A DNA stretch of 64,000 bases, taken from positions 45,300-109,299 of the forward strand of contig JAFVXE010000021.1 of NCBI GenBank assembly GCA_017501255.1, read 5' to 3'. Positions within the stretch are counted from its first letter, which is position 1, and the number at the start of each line of letters is the position of its first letter. This document shows, one piece after another, positions 26,420-36,173 of this stretch. The notes beneath the pieces are model-generated. The model searched no databases and was not told where the DNA came from. It worked only from the letters and a program-made list of their open reading frames with translations. A program made the translations under genes and the position numbers. This stretch comes from Clostridia bacterium (GTDB lineage: Bacteria > Bacillota > Clostridia > Christensenellales > Aristaeellaceae).

Positions 26420-27457
26420 TTAGCGCTGCACACGGCCGCTGCCGCTGCCCTTCATCAGGCTTTCCACTTCGGAAACGCTGACACGGTTATAATCACCGGG
26501 GATGGTGTGCTTGAGGCAGCTGGCAGCCACGGCATACTCCAGAGCGGTCTTTTCATCATCGTAGTTGTTCAGGCCATAGATCAGACCGGCGCCGAAGCTG
26601 TCGCCGCCGCCAACACGGTCCACGATATCGGTGATGCGATACTTGCGGGAAAGAAAGAAATCCTTGCCGTTGTAGAGGCAAGCGCTCCAGTCGTTGTGGT
26701 TGGCGCTCTTGGACTCACGCAGGGTAATGGCAACCCGCTTGATGTTGGGATAGGTATCCATCGCCAGCTTGGCAATGGCCTTGTACTGCTCGATGTTCAA
26801 CTCGCCCTCTTCCACTGCGCCAACGCTCTCAGCCTTGAGCAGCAGGGACTTCTGGAAGTCCTCTTCGTTGGCGATCACAGTGTCCACATACTTGACCAGC
26901 TCGGTCATCACCTGATCGGCAGTCTTGCCATACTTCCACAGGTTCTTGCGGTAGTTCAGGTCGCAGCTCACGTGCAGGCCCATTTCCTTGGCGGTCTTGG
27001 CAGCTTCCAGGCTCAGCTCGGCAGCGCCTTCACTGATGGCGGGAGTGATGCCGGTCAGATGGAACCAGGTAGCGCCTTCAAAGGCCTTCTTCCAGTCAAT
27101 ATCGCCGGGCTTGGCTTCGCAGATGGCAGAACCGGCACGATCGTAAATCACCTTGCTGGGACGCTGTACAGCGCCGGTTTCCAGATAGTAGATGCCCATG
27201 CGGCCATCCTTGCGGACGATGTTGCTCACATCCACACCAAAGCCACGCAGTTCACGGATGCAGGCGGTGCCGATATCGTTGGAGGGCAGAACGGAAACAA
27301 AAGCGGTTTCCATGCCATAGTTTGCCAGAGAAACGCTCACATTGGCCTCGCCGCCGCCAAAGGTGGCTTCAAGGGTGGGAGACTGGAAGAAACGCTCGTA
27401 AGCAGGGCTCTTGAGGCGCAGCATGATTTCACCGAAGGTTACAACTTTCTTGCTCAT
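26420..27457 (-). CDS. kdgK: 2-keto-3-deoxygluconate kinase (PfkB family)
   Basis: A 345-residue ribokinase-family sugar kinase. N-terminal FGEIMLRL, substrate loop [16 protein letters not shown] and the catalytic signature [17 protein letters not shown] with the catalytic Asp are present. It phosphorylates 2-keto-3-deoxygluconate at O6 to KDPG. It is the last gene of the operon with kdgA, uxaA and uxaB, which supports this substrate. The gap to kdgA is 39 bases. Confidence 0.93.
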   Translation of the reverse strand: MSKKVVTFGEIMLRLKSPAYERFFQSPTLEATFGGGEANVSVSLANYGMETAFVSVLPSNDIGTACIRELRGFGVDVSNIVRKDGRMGIYYLETGAVQRPSKVIYDRAGSAICEAKPGDIDWKKAFEGATWFHLTGITPAISEGAAELSLEAAKTAKEMGLHVSCDLNYRKNLWKYGKTADQVMTELVKYVDTVIANEEDFQKSLLLKAESVGAVEEGELNIEQYKAIAKLAMDTYPNIKRVAITLRESKSANHNDWSACLYNGKDFFLSRKYRITDIVDRVGGGDSFGAGLIYGLNNYDDEKTALEYAVAASCLKHTIPGDYNRVSVSEVESLMKGSGSGRVQR

Positions 27458-27496
27458 GGTTGGTTTTCTCCTTTGTTTTATGGATGATATTTCAAG

Positions 27497-28453
27497 TTAC
27501 TTCTGCAGCAGATGGAAAGCAAAACCGGCGATGTCATCCTTGAGATAGATGGCCCGGAGCTTGCCGTCCTTCATGATGGCGCTGTCGTCATCAAACACGA
27601 AGCCGCGGCGTTCCAGATGCCAGCGGGCACGCTTGATGTTGTTGCAGGCGATGGCGACATGACCATTCTTGCCACGGAAGGGCAGCTTCATCATTTCAAA
27701 GGCATCGCCAACAAAAACGCCCAGTTCACGTTCGGATACCGGCCAGCCCAGCAGCTTGGCGATCATTTCAGCATCCTTTCTGGCGGTTTCGGGATCGCCG
27801 CTGTTGATACCGATGTGGCACAGTTCAAGGCCCAGCATGGTATTGACAGCAGTACGGGTCAGGCTTTCGATGCGGGCCCAGTCCTTGGCAGCAACGGCAT
27901 CGGCGGGAACCATCCAGCTGCCGCCGCAGGCAACAATCTTGGGGAAGGACAGATATTCGTTGATGTTCTTCTCGGTGATGCCGCCGGTGGGCAGGAAGGT
28001 AACCGCACCATAAGGAGCAGCCATGGCCTTGATCAGAGGCAGACCGCCCAGCGCTTCGGCGGGGAAGAACTTCACAGTCTTGAGGCCTTCCTCCAGCGCC
28101 ACTTCCACATCGCTGGGATTGGCGCAGCCGGGCACGATGGCAACGCCCTTTTCACGGCAATAGCGCACGATGTCACGGTTCAGGCCGGGGGAAACAATAT
28201 AGGTAGCGCCGGCAGCAATCGCACGGTCCACCTGATCACGGGTCAGCACGGTGCCTGCGCCCAGAATCACCTCGGGCAGTTCCTCATGCACCCGGCGGAT
28301 GGCCTCTTCTGCCGCATCGGAACGGAACGTGATCTCAGCAACCGGCAGGCCGCCATCGCACAGCGCCTTGCAAAGAGGCACCGCATCCGCAGCATCCTCC
28401 ACTTTGATAACGGGAACGATACCTGCCAGAGAAAGTTTTTCGATCATGTCCAT
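27497..28453 (-). CDS. kdgA: KDPG/KHG aldolase fused to a C-terminal VOC-like domain
   Basis: A 318-residue protein. Residues 1-210 are a complete KDPG aldolase: catalytic Glu in PVAEITFRSDAAEEA, GAGTVLTRDQ, and the Schiff-base Lys in TVKFFPAEALGG. It splits KDPG to pyruvate and glyceraldehyde-3-phosphate. Residues about 211-318 look like a half glyoxalase/VOC module (LCHIGINSGDPETARKDAEM... NGHVAIACNNIKRARWHLERRG). That module may bind a metabolite or serve in oligomerisation. Such a tail is absent from the classic enzyme of about 210 residues. AAAGGA precedes the ATG. Confidence 0.92.
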   Translation of the reverse strand: MDMIEKLSLAGIVPVIKVEDAADAVPLCKALCDGGLPVAEITFRSDAAEEAIRRVHEELPEVILGAGTVLTRDQVDRAIAAGATYIVSPGLNRDIVRYCREKGVAIVPGCANPSDVEVALEEGLKTVKFFPAEALGGLPLIKAMAAPYGAVTFLPTGGITEKNINEYLSFPKIVACGGSWMVPADAVAAKDWARIESLTRTAVNTMLGLELCHIGINSGDPETARKDAEMIAKLLGWPVSERELGVFVGDAFEMMKLPFRGKNGHVAIACNNIKRARWHLERRGFVFDDDSAIMKDGKLRAIYLKDDIAGFAFHLLQK

Positions 28454-28518
28454 GCTTCTTCCGTCCTTTCGTTTGTTGAATGGGATTTCCCAGAAGATTG
28501 GGTGTATTCTTTTCGCTT

Positions 28519-30000
28519 TTACAGCGTTACACCTGTTTTGAAAATAGCCATATCGTGATAACCGCTTACTTCGCTGAGCACTAGTTCGCCGCCCGCAATA
28601 GCTAGTACCTTGTCCATCAATCCTTGGGCCAGCTGTGGCAATCCCCGTCCCGTCAACAATGTGCCGGTATTGAAATCAATCCAGTGGCGCTTCTTTTCAG
28701 CAAGGGGTGTATTGGAGGAGATCTTCACCGTAGGCACAGGCGAAGCGAAGGGCGTGCCACGCCCAGTAGAAAACAAAACAATCTGCGCACCTGCCGCAGC
28801 CAGGGCTGTGGCAGCCACTAAATCATTACCGGGAGCAGACAGCAGATTCAGTCCCGGCGTTCTCACACGCTCACCGTAAGCCAGCACATCCTTTACCGGA
28901 GCGAATCCGCTCTTTTGTGTGCACCCCAATGCCTTTTCCTCCAGCGAACTGATACCGCCTGCTTTGTTACCGGGGGAAGGATTCTCGTAAATGGTTTGAT
29001 GGTTCTCCTTAAAATACCGCTTGAAGTCATTGATAAGCTCCACTATTTTGTGGAAAGTTTCCTCTGTTTCGCAGCGATCCATCAGAATGGTTTCTGCCCC
29101 AAACATCTCCGGTACTTCCGTAAGAATAGTGCTGCCGCCCTGTGCGATCAGCAGATCGGAAAATCCGCCAATAACCGGATTGGCTGTGATACCGCTGAAG
29201 CCATCTGAACCGCCGCATTTCAGACCAACGACCAGCGATGATGCCGGACAGGAGGTACGCTGATCGGTGCGCATTTCCTCAGCAATGGCGCAAAGCAATT
29301 CCATGCCAACCGTCAATTCATCTTCTACCTGCTGGCAAATCAGAAAACGGATGCGTTTCTCATTTATATTCGACATCCGCTTGCGTACTTCCTCCACGCC
29401 ACTATTTTCACAACCAAGCCCCAGCACCAGCACGCCGCCAGCGTTGGGATGCATAGCCAGATTCGCCAGAATGTCCCGGGTATGTTCCTGATCATCGCCC
29501 ATCTGAGAGCATCCATAGGGATGGGTGAAAGCGTGAACTGCCTCTACCCCATCACCTACCAGTGATTGCGCTTGACGTTCCAGCGCCTTGGCAACGCCGG
29601 AAACACAGCCAACCGTAGGTAAGATCCACAGTTCGTTGCGAACGCCCACACGTCCGTCTTCCCGCAGATAACCCGGAAATGTCTGAGGCTGAATATGAGC
29701 AAGAGACTGTCCTTGGGGATGCCACTCATAGCATAGTTCACCGGAAAGTAATGTGCGCAGATTATGTACGTGCACATGGTCGCCTGCAGCAATGGCACAC
29801 TTAGCCTCGCCAATAGGATATCCATATTTGATGACGGTTTCACCGGCGGCGATGGACTTAAGAGCCAATTTATGCCCTGCGGGAATTGGCTGATTTGCAG
29901 TTATGGACACATCATCCACCACCAACATTTCGCCAGCTTCCAAAGCCCGCAAGGCTACAGCCACATTATCCACTGCAGAAATCTTCAAAACCACCCGCAT
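28519..30000 (-). CDS. uxaA: Altronate dehydratase
   Basis: A 493-residue UxaA-family enzyme that dehydrates D-altronate to 2-keto-3-deoxygluconate. It has an N-terminal SAF domain (VDNVAVALRALEAGEMLVVDDVS) and a C-terminal catalytic part with HAFTHPYGCSQMGDD, LGLGCENSG and LKCGGSDGFSGITANP. It lies three bases after uxaB and is translated from a GGAGG site. It is a central step of the galacturonate branch. Confidence 0.94.
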   Translation of the reverse strand: MRVVLKISAVDNVAVALRALEAGEMLVVDDVSITANQPIPAGHKLALKSIAAGETVIKYGYPIGEAKCAIAAGDHVHVHNLRTLLSGELCYEWHPQGQSLAHIQPQTFPGYLREDGRVGVRNELWILPTVGCVSGVAKALERQAQSLVGDGVEAVHAFTHPYGCSQMGDDQEHTRDILANLAMHPNAGGVLVLGLGCENSGVEEVRKRMSNINEKRIRFLICQQVEDELTVGMELLCAIAEEMRTDQRTSCPASSLVVGLKCGGSDGFSGITANPVIGGFSDLLIAQGGSTILTEVPEMFGAETILMDRCETEETFHKIVELINDFKRYFKENHQTIYENPSPGNKAGGISSLEEKALGCTQKSGFAPVKDVLAYGERVRTPGLNLLSAPGNDLVAATALAAAGAQIVLFSTGRGTPFASPVPTVKISSNTPLAEKKRHWIDFNTGTLLTGRGLPQLAQGLMDKVLAIAGGELVLSEVSGYHDMAIFKTGVTL

Positions 30001-30003
30001 GGT

Positions 30004-31470
30004 TCAACCTCCAAAACGTTCGGCCATGACCACACGCATACCGCGGTTCAGGATATCCTGATAGCTAGCTGCAACGCTGGCTTCCAAATCTGGAATCTTC
30101 GTCAAATCCTGACCGAAGAAGGCTTCGTTTGAAAGAAAATCATGAACGGTTAATGCCTCCTCCACCTGATTATGGGATTCGAAAAAGCTGAGCACAGAGG
30201 AATCATCCTGCAGGGTATAGCTTTCGTTACCGCGCTTGCATACCAACTTTCCATCCACCAGTTGACCACCATGATAGAGGGTCATCAGGGAAGCCAAAGA
30301 GAAGGTAAGGCGCTGGGGCAGCTTGCCGATCCTTTCCACATACTCCAACAGGCTGGGCATACAACGGGCACGCCACTTGCTGACACTGTTGAGGCATATG
30401 GATAAAAGAGCGTGCTTGATGTACGGATTCTCAAAGCGACCAGTAACCGCCTCTGCAAAGGTCAACAGATCTTCTTTGGGCAACCTGAGGGTGGGGATCA
30501 CTTCTTCATACAGCGTTTTCTGCATGAAATTCTTGATTATTGGATCATGCATGGTGTCCAACACATAATCATAGCCGCACTGGAAAGCCATAGGCACAAA
30601 AGAAGTGTGGGCGCCATTGAGAATGCGCACCTTACGCTGCTTGTACGGTTTCTGATTATTGGTGTAAACAACAGGCAAGTCACAAGCGGGCAACGGCAGT
30701 TCTTCGGAAAGGTCGCAGTGTGATTCGATGACCCAAAGGGCAAAGGGTTCGCCGGTTACAAGCAAACGATCCTCGTAACCCAGCTTCTGCCAGATGACTT
30801 CTGCCTCGTCTTTTGGGTAACCGGTTACGATACGATCTACCAGCGTTGAGGTGAAAATGCAGGCTTCATCCAGCCAGTTTTCGAAACGTTTGCCCAATTG
30901 CCATGCCCTTGAAAGTGCCTTAACACAACGTTTCAATTCGATGCCATTGTCATCAATTAATTCAACCGGAAGGATTACAATGCCTTTATCCACAGAATAG
31001 TCGAATGCTTCAGCGCGTTCAAACAAAAACTTACACAATTTGCCAGGGTATGTATTAGGCGGACAAAGATCAAAGCGATCACTTTCATCCAGCACAATAC
31101 CAGCTTCCGTGGTATTGCTTACGATAAAGCGTAAGCTCTCTTCTTTTGCGTATGCAGCATACTCGTCATACTGGCTGTACGAATCTACCGCGTCATTGAC
31201 AGAAGTAATCAATCTTGTCATTTCGGTGGGCTGACCCGCCACAAGACCCCGGAGCACAACCGTATAGCGACAATCCTGCTCATGAAAACTATCCATAGAC
31301 CCTGATGGAATGGGTTTAACCAATACGATACCGCCATTGAAATCCGTTTTTTCATTAGCAATATCGATCATGTAGTCCACAAAAGCACGTAAAAAATTGC
31401 CTTCGCCAAACTGCAACACTTTTACCGGGCGCTTGAGGGTTGCTTGCTCTTTATTCGCTAAACGTTGCAT
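30004..31470 (-). CDS. uxaB: Tagaturonate reductase (altronate oxidoreductase)
   Basis: A 488-residue member of the long-chain mannitol dehydrogenase family. The N-terminal nucleotide-binding stretch is VLQFGEGNFLRAFVDYM; the C-terminal domain contains RKVRILNGAHTSFVPMAFQ, typical of UxaB, with the conserved Lys. It reduces tagaturonate to altronate with NADH. UxaB rather than mannonate-specific UxuB is chosen because uxaA and uxaC are present. It is the first gene of the minus-strand operon and begins 30-110 bases after the operator-promoter region. Confidence 0.92.
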   Translation of the reverse strand: MQRLANKEQATLKRPVKVLQFGEGNFLRAFVDYMIDIANEKTDFNGGIVLVKPIPSGSMDSFHEQDCRYTVVLRGLVAGQPTEMTRLITSVNDAVDSYSQYDEYAAYAKEESLRFIVSNTTEAGIVLDESDRFDLCPPNTYPGKLCKFLFERAEAFDYSVDKGIVILPVELIDDNGIELKRCVKALSRAWQLGKRFENWLDEACIFTSTLVDRIVTGYPKDEAEVIWQKLGYEDRLLVTGEPFALWVIESHCDLSEELPLPACDLPVVYTNNQKPYKQRKVRILNGAHTSFVPMAFQCGYDYVLDTMHDPIIKNFMQKTLYEEVIPTLRLPKEDLLTFAEAVTGRFENPYIKHALLSICLNSVSKWRARCMPSLLEYVERIGKLPQRLTFSLASLMTLYHGGQLVDGKLVCKRGNESYTLQDDSSVLSFFESHNQVEEALTVHDFLSNEAFFGQDLTKIPDLEASVAASYQDILNRGMRVVMAERFGG

Positions 31471-31521
31471 GGTTCATTCCTTCTATCCTCACACGAGTGA
31501 AAGCACTTTGACTGCAACGAT

Positions 31522-31576
31522 GTAAACAATTACATCCAGTCACAGGTATTCTATACCTATTTTGCGAAAACGTCAA
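31522..31576 (-). promoter_or_regulatory. uxaB operon promoter with LacI-type operator
   Basis: On the minus strand, TTGACG (31571-31576) and TAGAAT (near 31549-31554) have a spacer of 16-17 bases. Just downstream, overlapping the expected transcript start, is TGTAAACAATTACA (31522-31535), a clean inverted repeat of TGTAA and TTACA. The lacI promoter has a matching site, so the adjacent LacI protein probably controls both. Confidence 0.7.
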
Positions 31577-31615
31577 TCATTTTTGCTAAAATAAAGAATT
31601 TCCAAAACAGATTCA

Positions 31616-31651
31616 CTTTTCATGAAATCATGCGTATTATTTCATGAAAAG
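31616..31651. repeat. 13-base inverted repeat made of two TTTCATGAAA palindromes
   Basis: CTTTTCATGAAAT (31616-31628) and ATTTCATGAAAAG (31639-31651) are perfect inverted repeats with a 10-base spacer. Each arm itself contains the palindrome TTTCATGAAA, with centres 22 bases apart, about two helical turns. The array ends three bases before the lacI -35 box, a position that suits an activator. Confidence 0.7.
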
Positions 31652-31653
31652 GA

Positions 31654-31713
31654 TTGCATTGCCCTTTTGAAAGATGTATAATCATAAGCGATTCAAAAAC
31701 GTAAGCATTTACA
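31654..31713 (+). promoter_or_regulatory. lacI-uxaC promoter with LacI-type operator
   Basis: TTGCAT (31654-31659), a 17-base spacer and TATAAT (31677-31682). Eighteen bases downstream is CGTAAGCATTTACA (31700-31713), the same GTAA-N4-TTAC pattern as the site at 31522-31535. This arrangement fits autorepression. Confidence 0.75.
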
Positions 31714-31733
31714 TTTTGAAGGGTGGTTCTGCC

Positions 31734-32741
31734 TTGAACATTTATGATATTTCCGAAAAAGCGGGCGTTTCCATTGCAACCGTTTCCCGGGTTTTGAACA
31801 ATAGCCCCCATGTGAGCCAAAAAACCAGAGAAAAAGTGTTGGCTGTGATTGACGATTGCGATTATGTGCCCAACGCTTTTGCCCGTGGTTTGGGCCTCAA
31901 CACCATGAAGACCATCGGTTTGCTTTGTCCGGACGCCTCCGACCCCTATCTTGCCAATGCCCTTTCCTTTTTGGAGAAAGCGTTTCGCAAGCACCACTAT
32001 GACTGTCTGCTCTGCTGCACCGAGCGTTCGCTGGACGCCCGGCAACAGGGAATCGAGATGCTCAAAAGCCGTCATGTGGATGGTATCGTTCTGATGGGCT
32101 CTACCTTTGTAGAAGCCCGCGAACGGGATAATGCCTACATCCGCAATGCAGCCAAACAAATCCCGGTGGTTTTGCTCAACGCTTCCTATTCCTGCGAGAA
32201 CGTATACTGCGTGATGAGCGATGAGCAGCGTGCCACCATGGAGGCCACACAATATCTGCTGGATACGGGCCGGAAGAATATCCTGTACCTGTACCACAGC
32301 AAGAATTACAACGGCCAAAAGAAACTCGCCGGATACCGCAGCGCCATCGAAAGCCGTGGCGGCGCAGTAAATGAGGATCTGATCCGCTTTTTCTCCGATG
32401 AAAAAACGGATGTGCCCAACGTACGGGATCAATTACTGGCATTGAAAGAAAGCGGTCTTGTGTTCGATGCTGTGCAAACCTCCGAGGATGTGCTGGCTAT
32501 CGGCGCTGTCAAGTATGCCAAAGCGGCTGGGCTTTCCGTCCCTCATGATTTGAGCATCATTGGGCACAACAACTCCGGTATCTGCCAGTACTCTGAGCCG
32601 GAGATCACCAGTGTGGACAACAAACTGCAAGCCGTAAGCGAACAGTGCGTCGCTACCATGCTGGGTGTGCTGGAAGGCCGTGAAATGCCGCAGAAAATTG
32701 TGTTTACAGGCGAGCTGATCAAGCGCGACAGCACGCTGTAA
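31734..32741 (+). CDS. LacI-family regulator of the hexuronate genes
   Basis: A 335-residue LacI/GalR regulator. The helix-turn-helix is at the very N-terminus (IYDISEKAGVSIATVSRVLNN), followed by a periplasmic-binding-protein-like ligand domain (TIGLLCPDASDPYLANALSF...). The start is the TTG at 31734, preceded by GAAGGGTGG; the frame upstream to 31674 has no ribosome site and would misplace the HTH. It sits between the divergent uxa/kdg genes and uxaC and probably responds to a hexuronate intermediate. Confidence 0.9.
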   Translation: MNIYDISEKAGVSIATVSRVLNNSPHVSQKTREKVLAVIDDCDYVPNAFARGLGLNTMKTIGLLCPDASDPYLANALSFLEKAFRKHHYDCLLCCTERSLDARQQGIEMLKSRHVDGIVLMGSTFVEARERDNAYIRNAAKQIPVVLLNASYSCENVYCVMSDEQRATMEATQYLLDTGRKNILYLYHSKNYNGQKKLAGYRSAIESRGGAVNEDLIRFFSDEKTDVPNVRDQLLALKESGLVFDAVQTSEDVLAIGAVKYAKAAGLSVPHDLSIIGHNNSGICQYSEPEITSVDNKLQAVSEQCVATMLGVLEGREMPQKIVFTGELIKRDSTL

Positions 32742-32775
32742 CGATAGAGCGATACAACCGAAAGGAGAAAATACC

Positions 32776-34188
32776 ATGCGTGCGTTTATGGATAAGGATT
32801 TCCTGCTGAATACCCCCACTGCCGTCAAGCTGTATCACGAGTTTTCCGCCGATTGTCCCATCATCGACTATCACTGCCACATCAGCCCCAAAGAGATCTA
32901 CGAAGATCTTCACTATGAAAACATCACTCAGGTATGGCTGGGCGGCGACCACTACAAGTGGCGTCTGATGCGCTGTGCCGGCGTGGAAGAAAAGTACATC
33001 ACCGGCGACGCCAGCGCCCATGACAAATTCATCAAATGGGCCGAGGTTCTGGGCAAGGCCATCGGCAATCCCCTGTACCACTGGAGCCACCTGGAACTGC
33101 GCCGTTATTTCGGCTACGAAGGCATCCTCAACAAGGATACCGCCGAGGAAGTATGGAACCTGTGCAACGAAAAGTTGCAGCAGCCCGACTTTGGCGTTCG
33201 CGGCCTGATTGCCCGAAGCAATGTGGAAACCATCTGCACCACCGACGATCCTATCGATTCGCTGGAATGGCACGAAAAGCTAGCCGCCGACCCTACCATC
33301 AAAACAGCGGTGCTGCCTGCATGGCGTCCTGATAAGGCGATGTATCTGGAAAAGCCTGATTATCCAGACTATCTGACCAAGCTGGGTACCGTCAGCGGCG
33401 TAGAAATCAAAACTTTTGCTGACCTGAAAGAAGCGCTGGCCATCCGCATGGACTACTTCAACGCCCGTCATTGCGTGCTCAGCGATCACGGCCTGAGTTT
33501 CGTTGCCTATGCCCCCGCTACCGATGAAGAGGTGGAGGCCATTTTCCAGAAGCGTCTTGCCGGGGAAAGCCTGAGCGCAAGCGAAATGGATCAGTTCAAG
33601 ACTGCCTATATGCTGTATGTTGCCCGCAAGTACCGTCAGCTGGGCTGGATTATGCAGCTGCACTACAACGTACGCCGGGACAACAATCCCACCATGTTCA
33701 GCCGCATTGGTCCCGATACCGGTTTTGATACCATGGACAATTATGCTCCTGCCGGGCAGACCGCTGCTTTCCTGGGAGCGTTGGAAGCCACCGGCGATTT
33801 GCCCAAGACCATCCTGTACAGCCTGAATCCCAACGACAATCAGGCCATCGATACCATCTGCGGCTGTTTCCAGACCTCCGAAGCCGTCAGCAAGATGCAG
33901 CACGGTTCCGCCTGGTGGTTCAACGATCATTTCACCGGCATGACTGATCAGCTCACCAGCCTCGCCAGTCTTGGCTATCTGGCCGGTTTTGTGGGTATGC
34001 TCACCGACAGCCGCAGCTTCCTGAGCTATCCCCGTCACGAGTATTTCCGCCGCATCCTGTGCCGCCTGCTGGGCCAGTGGGTGGAAGACGGTATGTTCCC
34101 CGACGATATGAATACCCTCAAGGAAATTGTCCGTGGCGTAAGCTACGAAAATGCGAAGAAATACTTTGCATTTGCTGAAAAGGAATAA
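32776..34188 (+). CDS. uxaC: Glucuronate/galacturonate isomerase
   Basis: A 470-residue UxaC, an amidohydrolase-like uronate isomerase that converts glucuronate to fructuronate and galacturonate to tagaturonate. Family landmarks: IIDYHCHISPKEI with metal His, TTDDPIDSLEWH, MQLHYNVRRDNNP, and SWWFNDHF-like AWWFNDHFTGMTDQ near the C-terminus. AAAGGAG precedes the ATG. It is 34 bases after lacI and is followed by a strong terminator. Confidence 0.96.
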   Translation: MRAFMDKDFLLNTPTAVKLYHEFSADCPIIDYHCHISPKEIYEDLHYENITQVWLGGDHYKWRLMRCAGVEEKYITGDASAHDKFIKWAEVLGKAIGNPLYHWSHLELRRYFGYEGILNKDTAEEVWNLCNEKLQQPDFGVRGLIARSNVETICTTDDPIDSLEWHEKLAADPTIKTAVLPAWRPDKAMYLEKPDYPDYLTKLGTVSGVEIKTFADLKEALAIRMDYFNARHCVLSDHGLSFVAYAPATDEEVEAIFQKRLAGESLSASEMDQFKTAYMLYVARKYRQLGWIMQLHYNVRRDNNPTMFSRIGPDTGFDTMDNYAPAGQTAAFLGALEATGDLPKTILYSLNPNDNQAIDTICGCFQTSEAVSKMQHGSAWWFNDHFTGMTDQLTSLASLGYLAGFVGMLTDSRSFLSYPRHEYFRRILCRLLGQWVEDGMFPDDMNTLKEIVRGVSYENAKKYFAFAEKE

Positions 34189-34219
34189 AAGCGCAGAGTA
34201 TCCGAACACCATCCATTGA

Positions 34220-34257
34220 AAAATCGCCCTGTTTTCGAGTGAAAACAGGGCGATTTT
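34220..34257. terminator. Bidirectional terminator with 17-bp stem
   Basis: Bases 34220-34236 pair perfectly with 34241-34257 around the GAGT loop. A-rich and T-rich edges on the two sides let it serve both uxaC on + and the binding-protein gene on minus. Confidence 0.88.
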
Positions 34258-34263
34258 CCTTAT

Positions 34264-36153
34264 TCATTGTTCCTGGGGTACAACTGTTTCCAGCTGTGCT
34301 TCCACAATGGCCTGGGACCAGGTAACATTCTCCTTCACCTGATAATCCGTCAGCACATTTGTGTAGAAATCCATGTATACATTGCTGTACAGCGGAATTG
34401 CCGGCAGTACCTCGGCGTAGTTTTCCTGGAATGCGACCCATTTGGTCATGTAGCCCAGAATATCGCCGGGAACCGTGGCGCTCATATCCTTAGCGCTTTG
34501 ATACAGCCCTTCATCGGCAATACCGGTGTAATTGCTGTACCCCGTCTGCGCATCTGCGGGATCGAAGCTGGCTGTAGGATCAAACACCACGGTGAAATTG
34601 CTGGCCATATAGATCATGTCGCAATCACGTTCTTCACGGCGATCCTTCCTATCCAGAAGCCGGGTGAATTCCACAGGTTCCAACGTCAGCTGAATGCCCA
34701 CCTGGGCAAGATTTTTCGCAAAATACTCCTGCAAACCGGCTGCAATGGTATTGCCTTCGGGATAGATCAAAGTCAGCTTCAGAGGGGTCAGTACCCCTTC
34801 GATTTGCTTGCAGCGTACTGTATCGACGCCATCAACGAACTCGTTTCCGCTTTCGTTCAGCGTCCAGCCGTCTTCCACCAAAAGCCGTTTTGCCTCGTTG
34901 AGATCCAGCCCATAAACCTTCACACCATTCAGGTTGACATCCTTCAAGGCAGTGGCTGTTTGTGCGTCAACAATCGCCCGATCCGCTTCCTGCATCCCCG
35001 TGGCAAGCAGATACATCCACTGGCCAAGACCGTAGTAACCATCCACACGCACACCATAGCGCCCAGCATAGCCCTCGATCAAGCGATCCTTATCCATACA
35101 ATGGGCAATGGCCTGACGAACGGCCTTGCTCTGTACCGCAGGACGCTCACAGCAAAATGCCACATAGCTCTGACCGGTGCGGGGATAGGTCTGCAAGCTA
35201 TGGGAACCATTGGTGCTCAAGGCTACGCCAGCATCAATGCAATCCTTGTAGGTTACCTTGTTCAGCAGATCAAACTCGCCCGCTGCCAGCTTGTCCACCA
35301 TGGTCTCGTTATCAGCCAGCGTGAAGACTAATTCCTCAATAGTTGGTTTTTGGCTATTTTCATTTCCTTTATACAGCGGATTGACAACGAACTCAGCTGT
35401 CACGCCATCAAAGGAAACCAAACGATAGGGGCCGCTGACCACGGAGGGATGACTCAGATAGCCGGTAGCCGGATCCAGCATGGTGATCCGGAGCAGATCC
35501 GCTGTAAAGAAACCGTCAATATACACGCCGTCGCCATCATCCTTGATCTGGCAGCCGGGGGCAATCACATGGATGGGCATAGGATCACACATCAGCAAGC
35601 CCATTTCGTAGAAGAAGGGCCTGTACTCCGCACTGATGGTAATGGCCAGCAGATCATCTGCATAAACCCGCACACCGGCAAGGGCATTGCTTCTGCCTGC
35701 TTTGTAATCCTCCATACCAAGAATGGCCTCATATTGCTCCGTATTCCCGCCAAGCTGTCGGATTTCCTCTGCCACGCTCAGCAGGATGGAAAACGCATAA
35801 TCCTTGGCATTGATAACCGTACCATCCGAATACTGCAAATCATGGCAGAGGGCAAACAGATAAGTGCGGTTTCCCTGAGCATCATCATAGATGGTCAATT
35901 CATCAACCACTGTGCTGTCTGCCTGAAAATTGTAATCCGGACTGTTCCACTGAATCAGATGATAGCCATTGACCAGTGCCTTTACATCCAGATCGGCCGT
36001 GTTATTCCCCCACATGGATGCGGTGAAATGGCCGTTCATTGCCGTGGTATGGCCAACCACAAGCCTGTTTTCATTCATTTCTTCGGCGAAGGAAGACATT
36101 GAAAAGGCCATGATCAGCGTCAGAACGATTGCCACAAACCGAATCATTTTCAT
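34264..36153 (-). CDS. Oligopeptide-type ABC transporter substrate-binding protein
   Basis: A 629-residue SBP family 5 protein: signal peptide ending near SSFAEE (no clear lipobox Cys), then the two-lobed binding domain with YLFALCHDLQYSDGTVINAKDYAFS, SGPYRLVSF, and AVRQAIAHCMDKDRLIEGYAGRYGVRVDG. Members bind peptides, nickel or other solutes outside the membrane. No permease or ATPase genes are next to it. The start at 36153 is set by GGGGGAG upstream. It is 20 bases after the giant surface protein gene and seems to be the last gene in that operon. Confidence 0.88.
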   Translation of the reverse strand: MKMIRFVAIVLTLIMAFSMSSFAEEMNENRLVVGHTTAMNGHFTASMWGNNTADLDVKALVNGYHLIQWNSPDYNFQADSTVVDELTIYDDAQGNRTYLFALCHDLQYSDGTVINAKDYAFSILLSVAEEIRQLGGNTEQYEAILGMEDYKAGRSNALAGVRVYADDLLAITISAEYRPFFYEMGLLMCDPMPIHVIAPGCQIKDDGDGVYIDGFFTADLLRITMLDPATGYLSHPSVVSGPYRLVSFDGVTAEFVVNPLYKGNENSQKPTIEELVFTLADNETMVDKLAAGEFDLLNKVTYKDCIDAGVALSTNGSHSLQTYPRTGQSYVAFCCERPAVQSKAVRQAIAHCMDKDRLIEGYAGRYGVRVDGYYGLGQWMYLLATGMQEADRAIVDAQTATALKDVNLNGVKVYGLDLNEAKRLLVEDGWTLNESGNEFVDGVDTVRCKQIEGVLTPLKLTLIYPEGNTIAAGLQEYFAKNLAQVGIQLTLEPVEFTRLLDRKDRREERDCDMIYMASNFTVVFDPTASFDPADAQTGYSNYTGIADEGLYQSAKDMSATVPGDILGYMTKWVAFQENYAEVLPAIPLYSNVYMDFYTNVLTDYQVKENVTWSQAIVEAQLETVVPQEQ

Positions 36154-36173
36154 TTCTGCTCTCCCCCTTCTTC

